Assembly: GCA_963722495.1 (NCBI GenBank)
Contig: CAVRND010000028.1
Coordinates: 248,001-312,000, forward strand
Length of the DNA: 64,000 bases
Reading direction: 5' to 3'
From: Hyphomicrobium_A sp963722495
Lineage (GTDB): Bacteria > Pseudomonadota > Alphaproteobacteria > Rhizobiales > Hyphomicrobiaceae
Part shown: piece by piece, positions 55,257 to 64,000 of the stretch
How the letters are laid out: every line of letters begins with the position of its first letter
Position numbering within the stretch: position 1 is the stretch's first letter
The notes under the pieces: model-generated
Told to the model about the DNA's origin: nothing
What the model saw: the letters and a program-made list of their open reading frames with translations, nothing else
Databases searched by the model: none
Program-made: the position numbers and the translations under genes

Positions 55257-56342
55257 ATGTCGCACAACACTTTTGGTCATCTGTTCCGTGTCACGACCTG
55301 GGGCGAGAGCCACGGGCCGGCGCTCGGCTGCGTGGTCGACGGTTGCCCGCCCGGACTGCCATTGGAAGCGGCCGACATCCAGGCCTATCTCGACAAGCGG
55401 CGACCAGGCCAATCGCGCTTCACGACGCAGCGCCAGGAGCCCGACGAGGTCGAGATATTGTCGGGGGTGTTCTCCGACGCCAACGGCCGGCAGGTCACGA
55501 CCGGCACGCCGATCTCGCTGATGATCCGCAACGTCGATCAGCGCTCGAAGGACTACGGCGACATCGTCGACAAGTTTCGCCCTGGGCATGCCGACTACAC
55601 CTACTGGAAAAAGTACGGCATTCGCGACTACCGCGGCGGCGGGCGCTCATCGGCGCGCGAGACCGCGGCACGCGTTGCCGCGGGTGCGGTGGCGCGCAAG
55701 GTGCTCGAGGGCGTCACCATCCGCGGCGCGCTCGTGCAGATCGGCAACATCCCCGTCGACCGCTCGACATGGGATTGGGATGCCGTCAACGCTAACCCCT
55801 TCTTCTGTCCTGACCCGGCGACGGCCGTTGCCTGGGCCGACTACCTCGACCGAGTGCGCAAGTCCGGTTCGTCCATCGGGGCCATCGTCGAGGTTGTCGC
55901 CGAGGGCGTCCCGGCAGGCTGGGGCTCGCCGATCTACGCCAAGCTCGATCAGGACATCGCCTCGGCGATGATGAGCATCAACGCCGTGAAGGGCGTCGAG
56001 ATCGGCGCTGGCATGTCCGCTGCCGAGCTCACAGGCGAACAGAACGCCGACGAGATGCGCATCGGAGGCGACGGACAGCCCTGTTTTCTGTCGAACCACG
56101 CTGGCGGCATTCTCGGCGGCATTTCTACTGGCCAACCGATCGTGTGCCGCTTTGCCGTGAAGCCGACCTCGTCGATCCTGACGCCGCGCAAGACCATCGA
56201 CAGCGAAGGCGGCGAGACGGACATCGTTACCAAGGGCCGGCACGACCCGTGCGTTGGAATCCGCGCGGTGCCCATCGGTGAAGCGATGATGGCCATCGTG
56301 CTGGCCGATCAGTTCCTGCGCCATCGCGCGCAGATCGGCTGA
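55257..56342 (+). CDS. aroC: chorismate synthase
   Basis: 361 residues from ATG 55257 (MSHNTFGHLFRVTTWGESHG, the canonical start); the longer open frame upstream runs into the repeat and is not real. Signatures are GESHGPALG, KYGIRDYRGGGRSSARETAARVA, NADEMRIGGDGQPCF and GRHDPCVGIRAVPIGEAM. The FMN-dependent enzyme makes chorismate from EPSP, the last common step to aromatic amino acids. The leader contains the 167-bp repeat, whose hairpins would be in the transcript if the promoter lies upstream of it. Confidence 0.95.
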   Translation: MSHNTFGHLFRVTTWGESHGPALGCVVDGCPPGLPLEAADIQAYLDKRRPGQSRFTTQRQEPDEVEILSGVFSDANGRQVTTGTPISLMIRNVDQRSKDYGDIVDKFRPGHADYTYWKKYGIRDYRGGGRSSARETAARVAAGAVARKVLEGVTIRGALVQIGNIPVDRSTWDWDAVNANPFFCPDPATAVAWADYLDRVRKSGSSIGAIVEVVAEGVPAGWGSPIYAKLDQDIASAMMSINAVKGVEIGAGMSAAELTGEQNADEMRIGGDGQPCFLSNHAGGILGGISTGQPIVCRFAVKPTSSILTPRKTIDSEGGETDIVTKGRHDPCVGIRAVPIGEAMMAIVLADQFLRHRAQIG

Positions 56343-56435
56343 CGCACTCCGCCGCAGCGGACCAAAACGCGACGCCATGCGTTCTCAATCCAGACCGCGC
56401 ACGACTTGGCGCGCCTGACATAAGGAGCGACCCCT

Positions 56436-57452
56436 ATGCAGTACCGCAAGCTCGGTCCCTTGGAGGTGTCGGCCCTTGGCCTCGGCTGCATGGGCATGTC
56501 CGACTTCTACGTCGGCGGAAGCGAGGCCGAATTTGTCGAGACGATCCACCACGCGCTGGAGCTCGGCGTGACTTTTCTCGACACCGCCGACATGTATGGC
56601 CGCGGTGCCAACGAGGAACTGGTGGGCCGCGCCATCAAGGGCAAGCGCGACGGGGTCGTCCTGGCGACAAAGTTCGGCATCGTACGCGGCAGCGACGGGG
56701 CAATCACTGGCTTCGATGGCCGGCCCGACTATGTACGCCGGGCGTGCGAAGCCAGTCTCAGGCGGCTCGGCGTCGACACCATCGATCTCTATTATCAGCA
56801 CCGCGTCGATCCCAACACGCCGATCGAGGACACGGTCGCCGCCATGGCCGAGCTGGTCCGCGAAGGCAAGGTCCGCCACATCGGCCTGTCCGAAGCCTCG
56901 GCCGAAACCATCCGCCGGGCACACAAGGTGCACCCGATTACCGCGCTACAGAGCGAATACTCGCTGTGGACGCGCGAGCCGGAGGCCGAGATCCTTCCAG
57001 CCGTGCGCGAGCTCGGCATCGGCTTTGTCGCTTACAGCCCGCTCGGCCGCGGCTTTCTCACCGGACAGATCAAATCGTCTGCAGATCTCGAAGAGGGCGA
57101 CTACCGACGCAATTCGCCGCGTTTCCAAGGCGAGAACTTTCAGAAAAATCTCGATCTCGTGGTCGCCGTCGCCGAGATCGCGGAAGAGAAGCACTGCACA
57201 CCGGCACAGCTCGCGCTGGCTTGGGTGCTGGCGCAGGGTGATCACATCGTTCCCATCCCAGGCACGAAACGGCCGCGCTACATCGCCGAGAACATGGGCG
57301 CGCTGGCGTTGACGCTCACGCCTGCAGATCTGCAGCGCATCGATAGCGTATTTCCCCGCGGCGCCGCCTCCGGCGAGCGCTATCCCGCCGCCACGCTGAA
57401 GGCCATCAATGCTGACGCAGCTCCGCCTGGTGGCGCAATCACGCAAAAATAA
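56436..57452 (+). CDS. aldo/keto reductase
   Basis: 338 residues. The tetrad is visible: Asp and Tyr in FLDTADMYGRGANEE, Lys in LATKFG and His in YYQHRVD. The (beta/alpha)8 barrel ends with IPGTKRPRYIAENMGA, the NADPH-binding segment. This subgroup (MGMSDFYVGG start) resembles YajO/AKR13-type reductases that reduce aldehydes. A good ribosome site (AAGGAGCGACCCCT) precedes ATG 56436. Substrate unknown. Confidence 0.9.
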   Translation: MQYRKLGPLEVSALGLGCMGMSDFYVGGSEAEFVETIHHALELGVTFLDTADMYGRGANEELVGRAIKGKRDGVVLATKFGIVRGSDGAITGFDGRPDYVRRACEASLRRLGVDTIDLYYQHRVDPNTPIEDTVAAMAELVREGKVRHIGLSEASAETIRRAHKVHPITALQSEYSLWTREPEAEILPAVRELGIGFVAYSPLGRGFLTGQIKSSADLEEGDYRRNSPRFQGENFQKNLDLVVAVAEIAEEKHCTPAQLALAWVLAQGDHIVPIPGTKRPRYIAENMGALALTLTPADLQRIDSVFPRGAASGERYPAATLKAINADAAPPGGAITQK

Positions 57453-57572
57453 TTGCGGGCTGCTCGTCAAATTGACGCATGCGAGGCTAGCCAAAGTTTG
57501 GCCTCTGAGTTATCGTCAACAAACTGAAGCTCAAGAGAAATCTAGTCCCTGACGTTGCGGCCTCACGGAGGT

Positions 57573-58247
57573 ATGCAGCTCGCAATTCTCCGTGTGGAGA
57601 GTCGCGCCTGCACGCTCCTGCGAGCCGCGCGAACGACAAAGCCTGCCTGCTGTTCCTGCCCGGTGCAGGGAGTTGGTTTTTCCGCGTTTGGGAGGCGTGG
57701 TGCCGTGCTGAGAGTCGAAGAACGCCGTGGTCGGCCGACCCTACTGAGTAAAGCCGCCGCCGACAGAACTACCCCCGACATACGTTACGACATCGCTCCT
57801 TCCGTTCCGCTGATCGCGCGCGACAGCTTCGTCGCCGAGACGGCCAGCAAGATGGAGCAACTGCAGGCGACCGTGCGACTGATGTCGCGCGATCTCGGCC
57901 AACTGGCGTCAAAGGTGGCCGAGCTGCAGGAGGCGTCCGCGCAGGAGCAGCGCTGGCAGACCTTCCAGCACGGCGAGAAGCGCAGCAAGCAAGCAAAACT
58001 CGAAGAGCTGCTGCGCGGCTGCCGCGATCTGAAAGCGCGTCTCGACAAGATCGAGCAGCGATCGGCCGGCGATTACCACGCCTACAACAGCTTCGAGGCG
58101 GTGAGCCGCAAGCTTTCGGAGCTGGAGACGTTCAGGGACGAAGCGCGGCGCAGCGAGCGCGCCATGATGATGCGTGCATGGGTGCTATTCGGGGCGGTGA
58201 GTGTCGCCGCCATCGTCGTCGTATTGGCCAACGTACTGGTGCACTAA
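57573..58247 (+). CDS. coiled-coil protein with C-terminal membrane anchor
   Basis: ATG 57573 follows CGGAGG at short spacing; TTG 57555 and GTG 57703 are other possible starts, and the N-terminal 45 residues look atypical (many Cys and Arg). From residue about 85 comes a helix rich in Lys, Gln and Glu (ASKMEQLQATVRLMSRDLGQL, QRWQTFQHGEKRSKQAKLEELLRG) predicted to be a coiled coil. The last 20 residues (RAWVLFGAVSVAAIVVVLANVLVH) form a tail anchor. No family recognised. Confidence 0.55.
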   Translation: MQLAILRVESRACTLLRAARTTKPACCSCPVQGVGFSAFGRRGAVLRVEERRGRPTLLSKAAADRTTPDIRYDIAPSVPLIARDSFVAETASKMEQLQATVRLMSRDLGQLASKVAELQEASAQEQRWQTFQHGEKRSKQAKLEELLRGCRDLKARLDKIEQRSAGDYHAYNSFEAVSRKLSELETFRDEARRSERAMMMRAWVLFGAVSVAAIVVVLANVLVH

Positions 58248-58307
58248 ATCAAACGGTAGGCGCTTACCCAAGCGCCTGCCGTCTCAATTGCATAACGTTA
58301 AGCTCTC

Positions 58308-58928
58308 TCAGCTCGCGCGGCGGCGCTGCGCGGCGGGGCGCTTCCTGGGCTTTGTCGGGGCCTTCGACACCTTGCGAGAAGCCGGGCGACGCGCGGTTGC
58401 AGCCTTCGTGCGTTTGGCGTTCTTGCGGGCGCCGCTCTTGTTGACGCGCGCCTCTGCAATGGCGGTAAGCTTCTTATCGGCCGCCTTCTCCTCGCGCAGG
58501 TTCCGTTCGAGCAACGGGACCACCTCGTCCTTGCCCAGTTCGGTCGCCCACGCAATCAACGTGCCGTAGCGCGCGATCTCGTAGTGCTCGACCGCCTGCG
58601 CCGAGGCGATGACAGCGGCGTTGGTCACCGTGCGGCCGTCGACGTCGCCGAGGACCTCGTCGCCTTCCGTCAGGATTCCGTCGATCCCCGGACAGCGCGT
58701 GCCCTTGGGATCTTCGCCCAGCAGCTCGAAGGCCTGCTCGAGGCGTGTCACTTGGACCTCCGTCTCGGCCAGATGTGCCTTCAGGCCCTTTTTGAGCTCG
58801 GCGTCGCTCGCCGCTTCGATCATCTTCGGCAGATTTTTTACGATCTGGTTCTCGGCATAATAGATGTCCTTGAGGCCGTGCATGAACAGGTCCTCGAGGG
58901 TTTTTAGATCTCGTGTGAACAGTCCCAC
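58308..58928 (-). CDS. DUF892 (YciE/YciF-like) ferritin-fold protein with histone-like tail
   Basis: GTG 58928 with GGGAG 8 nt upstream gives 206 residues. The frame is open further upstream but that part is not family sequence. The first 150 residues match DUF892: LKTLEDLFMHGLKDIYYAENQIVKNLPKM, HLAETEVQVTRLEQAFELLG and AQAVEHYEIARYGTLIAWA. The Glu/His positions could hold a di-iron site. Residues about 160-206 are a Lys/Arg/Ala/Pro tail (KNAKRTKAATARRPASRK and KPRKRPAAQRRRAS) like histone H1. Such proteins are stress-associated; DNA association is inferred from the tail. Confidence 0.8.
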   Translation of the reverse strand: MGLFTRDLKTLEDLFMHGLKDIYYAENQIVKNLPKMIEAASDAELKKGLKAHLAETEVQVTRLEQAFELLGEDPKGTRCPGIDGILTEGDEVLGDVDGRTVTNAAVIASAQAVEHYEIARYGTLIAWATELGKDEVVPLLERNLREEKAADKKLTAIAEARVNKSGARKNAKRTKAATARRPASRKVSKAPTKPRKRPAAQRRRAS

Positions 58929-59161
58929 TTTTGCGTCTCCCGGATGTGTACTGATTATGGCGCTGTGCGACGCAAACGCGTGAATTCGCAACGAAGTTCC
59001 TGTCGGGAGCAAAACGGGACTCGCGTATCGCATCCGCTGCTGGGCGATACCGTACCGTTCCTCATCAAGGGATGGGTCGTGCCGCCCCTTCACCCGGAGC
59101 TCTTGCTTTGCATTGCGCTCCGACCTCGGCGGGGAGCGGTTAAAGAAGTCACGACGCTTTT

Positions 59162-59185
59162 CACCTCTCCCCGGTTGGGGAGAGG
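59162..59185. repeat. REP-like palindrome upstream of rimO's 3' end
   Basis: ACCTCTCCCC (59162-59171) and GGGGAGAGGT (59176-59185) form a perfect 10-bp stem with a GGTT loop. This is a frequent intergenic repeat form in related genomes and could act as terminator for rimO on the minus strand. The rest of the 316-bp gap 58929-59245 shows nothing. Confidence 0.6.
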
Positions 59186-59245
59186 TCGGAAGCGATCGAA
59201 GATCGGTTCCGGGTGGGGGCGCGCGTCTAGAGAGTCGGAAAAACC

Positions 59246-60614
59246 TTAAGGGCCCAGGATGCGTTCGCCCCACAGGTCGTAGTCGTCGGCATTGGTGACG
59301 CGCGCCTTGACGATGTCGCCGGCTTTGAGGTCCGTGTCGCCGTTGAGGAACACGCTGCCGTCGATTTCCGGCGCGTCCCACTGGGAACGACCGAGCGCGC
59401 CTTCCTCGTCGACCTCGTCGATGATCACGTCGATCTCGCGGCCGACGATCCCGGCGAGGCGCTTCTCGCTGACTTCCTTCGCCGTCTCCATGAACCGGTG
59501 CCAGCGCTCTTCCTTCACCTCATCGGGCACGGCGCCGGCGAGATCGTTCGCGGGTGCGCCGGCAACCGGCTCGTAGCGGAAGCAGCCGACGCGGGCCAAC
59601 TCGGCTTCGCGCATCCAGTCGAGCAGGAACTGGAAGTCTGCTTCGGTCTCGCCCGGGAAGCCGACGATGAAGGTCGAGCGGATGGCAAGGTCGGGGCATA
59701 CCTCGCGCCAGCGGCGGATGCGCTCCAGCGTCTTCTCCTGCGCCGCCGGGCGGCGCATCGCCTTGAGGACCGTCGGCGACGCATGCTGGAACGGGATGTC
59801 GAGGTAGGGCAGGATCTTGCCCTCGGCCATCAGCGGAATGACGTTGTCGACATGCGGATAGGGATAGACGTAATGCAGGCGCACCCAGACGCCGAGTTCG
59901 CCCAGCGCCTCGCATAGGGCCTGGAAGCGCGCGGGCAGCGCGCGACCTTTCCACTGGACTCTCGGCGTACTTCAGGTCGAGGCCGTAGGCGCTGGTGTCC
60001 TGGCTGATGACCAGCAGCTCCTTGACGCCCGCCTTCACCAGGCGCTCGGCCTCGGTCATCACGTGGTTCGACGGCCGGCTGACCAGGTCGCCGCGCAGAT
60101 GCGGGATGATGCAGAACGAGCAGCGATTGTTGCAGCCCTCGGAAATCTTCAGGTACGCGTAGTGCCGGGGCGTGAGGCGCAGGCCCTCTGCCGGCACGAG
60201 GTCCATGAACGGGTCATGCACCGGCGGCACCGCGGCATGCACCGCTTGCACCACCTGCTCGTATTGATGCGGGCCGGTGACGGCGAGCACGCCGGGATGG
60301 CTCTCGCGGATGCGGGCCTCCTCGACGCCGAAGCAGCCGGTGACGATCACCTTGCCGTTCTCGGCCATGGCCTCGCCGATGGCGTCGAGGCTCTCCTGCT
60401 TGGCGCTGTCGAGGAAGCCGCAGGTGTTCACCACCACGACGTCGGCGCCGGCATAGTCGGGCGCTACCCTGTAGCCCTCGGCCCGCAGCTTGGTCAGGAT
60501 GCGCTCGGAATCGACCAGCGCCTTGGGGCAGCCGAGGGACACAAAGCCCACGGTCGGCACATGGCCGCGCTTTTTCTCGGCCGGCGCATCGTTTTTCAGG
60601 AGAGAAGCTGTCAT
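59246..60614 (-). CDS. rimO: ribosomal protein S12 methylthiotransferase, frameshifted
   Basis: ATG 60614 opens the N-terminal domain with FVSLGCPKALVDSERIL, VVNTCGFLDSAKQES and VTGCFGVEEARIRE, the three cysteines of the auxiliary cluster. The radical-SAM motif is SEGCNNRCSFCIIPHLRG (CxxxCxxC). A one-base break near 59960 moves the rest (LHYVYPYPHVDNVIPLMAEGKILPYLDIPFQHASPTVLKAMRRP, STFIVGFPGETEADF) into the next frame. A C-terminal TRAM domain ends DDYDLWGERILGP. The enzyme adds a methylthio group to an Asp of S12. Confidence 0.9.
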
Positions 60615-61114
60615 GGCGGGGCTCTAGCACGGGCCGTGGCGGCGGGCGAGCCCCAGCAAAGCTCGAAGAACTCGCGGCGGCAAAGCCCGAGGCGATGAAA
60701 ACGGGGGGCGGGGCGGTCCTGGCCCTCAAATTTACTTTCGTTGGAAGCAGCCATCGCCGCCCCACTCAGGCACAAGCGCCGATCAACCGCCTTCCCCGGA
60801 TCGCTTCGTCATGGCGGAGCCATGCTTCGCATGGACGCCCGGGGCTCACCGACATTTTCGCGTCGGCGACAGAGGATCATGGGGCTACGCTTAAGGCCCC
60901 GGCATTCTTGTACCGGCCCATCCCCTGCAAGTCCGTCAGCGCACGTCTGCACCCCGGTCATTTGGAATGGGCGCCGCGATTGTACGCGGGGAGAGCGAGG
61001 CGCGGATAAGTCGGCCTTAGCAGCTTTGCGGATAAGCAATGCAGAAGTTCATCGTTCTGGGGCGGTTTACGCCCCGCTAGGTTCCAGGCCGTTGGCCATT
61101 TGGGAACCGAGAAC
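60615..61114. other. 500-bp intergenic stretch without supported gene
   Basis: No frame here resembles a protein. Two small hairpins are visible: CCATGC-ttc-GCATGG (60820-60834) and GGGGCG-gttta-CGCCCC (61059-61075). The second lies 39 bp before the small frame at 61115. No promoter or RNA family recognised. Confidence 0.5.
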
Positions 61115-61198
61115 ATGTCTGCCGAACAATTGCTGTCCTGGGCGGGCCTCTTCCTTTCCGTCGGCCTCGTCGCCTCGGTCATCTTCGCCCTGGTCTAG
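61115..61198 (+). CDS. possible 27-residue membrane peptide
   Basis: The frame reads MSAEQLLSWAGLFLSVGLVA then SVIFALV. It is nearly all one hydrophobic helix with a short polar start, like known bacterial membrane microproteins. The upstream GGGAACCGAG is a weak ribosome site. It converges with lon, whose stop is 7 bp away. Coding status is unproven. Confidence 0.4.
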   Translation: MSAEQLLSWAGLFLSVGLVASVIFALV

Positions 61199-61204
61199 TC
61201 TGAC

Positions 61205-63628
<2,424 letters not shown>

Positions 63629-63636
<8 letters not shown>

Positions 63637-64000
63637 GGAAGGGCTCCGATTTGGTCAGCAACACGAGTAGGCAGCCGTCGGCAAACTTGCGCCGGATGTC
63701 GCTGTAGCGCCCGCCGGGCAACGGCAAGCGGCGCTCGAAGCGTCCCTGTGGCAGCTCCAGGCGATGAATGACCGCCGAAGCCAGCTCCGCGGGCAGCGTC
63801 CGGTTGCCGGCGACAATGAGGTCGCCGCCATCGATCACCACCTCGATCTCATCGGGCTTGACGCCGGGCAAGGCGACGACGACGAGCACGTCACGGTCGC
63901 TCTCCAAGACGTCGGCCGGCGGCTCCCAGGCTGGCTGTCGCGACAGCGAACGCACGGGCTGGAAGAACTGGCGGTGCATCCGCTCGGCGCGCGCCAGCAT
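63629..64000 (-). CDS. Hsp20/alpha-crystallin small heat-shock protein, possibly truncated
   Basis: The frame starts with an ATG at the last bases of the window (63998-64000); the true start may lie beyond. The 123 residues show WEPPADVLESDRDVLVVVALPGVKPDEIEVVIDGGDLIVAGNR and ELPQGRFERRLPLPGGRY, the alpha-crystallin domain with its central GVKPDEIEV strand. The canonical C-terminal IxI motif is not evident (VLLTKSEPFRG). Small heat-shock proteins hold unfolded proteins. The 8-bp overlap with lon suggests a stress operon. Confidence 0.85.

Overview
The window is high-GC chromosomal DNA from an alphaproteobacterium, most likely of the order Hyphomicrobiales. The evidence is gene content: RcdA/DUF1465 (cell-cycle regulator CtrA turnover), DUF1192, a ceramide/hopanoid-type GT21 glycosyltransferase, tandem GH73-like secreted proteins, an Ior-type molybdenum hydroxylase and an RT0821/Lpp0805-like surface antigen. 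No phage, transposase, integrase or CRISPR array is visible. Genus cannot be fixed from the sequence alone.

Layout. 1-6.1 kb: a truncated SDR gene, two tandem secreted glucosaminidase-like paralogues, a GT21 glycosyltransferase and an unknown exported protein. 6.2-11.6 kb: quinone oxidoreductase, DUF1192, a candidate small RNA, rcdA, rpmE, an ABC exporter and a coiled-coil membrane protein. 11.6-18.5 kb: a MotB/MotA-like envelope pair, suhB, a Sel1-repeat protein, a ThiE-like protein and an RG/Pro-rich OmpA protein. 18.7-22.4 kb: HdeD-like protein, heme-binding GlcG-like protein, class I aldolase, CHRD protein and a small Cys-rich protein. 22.4-25.3 kb: a threonine-degradation operon (tdh, kbl and an unknown third gene). 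25.3-32.7 kb: a surface-polysaccharide cluster (UDP-glucuronate epimerase, GmhA-like isomerase, a shortened CysN fused to CysC, a lipoprotein, an epimerase plus WecA-like transferase, a TIGR03032 protein). 32.8-39.4 kb: amine and aromatic catabolism (aldehyde dehydrogenase remnant, omega-aminotransferase, MaoC hydratase, APC permease, IorA/IorB). 39.6-51.7 kb: DUF2950/DUF3300 pair, pdxH, SDR, DUF1499, metallo-hydrolase, glycogen-debranching-type glucosidase, topoisomerase IB, two tandem secreted paralogues. 51.8-64 kb: tRNA-Pro, tRNA-Gln, fabI, a histidine phosphatase, aroC, aldo/keto reductase, DUF892 protein, rimO, lon and an hsp20.

Two observations stand out. First, a 167-bp twin-hairpin repeat is present in two diverged copies (24203-24369 and 54987-55153) whose differences in the stems are compensatory. 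Second, the 347-bp gap before rcdA holds three perfect hairpins, a U-tract and two unpaired CCTCCC motifs, which looks like an anti-Shine-Dalgarno small RNA.

A caution applies to everything here: about twenty genes are broken by single-base frameshifts although both halves keep good family sequence (lon alone has about ten or more). This pattern points to uncorrected sequencing or assembly indels rather than mass pseudogenization. Coordinates given for such genes span the whole repaired reading frame.
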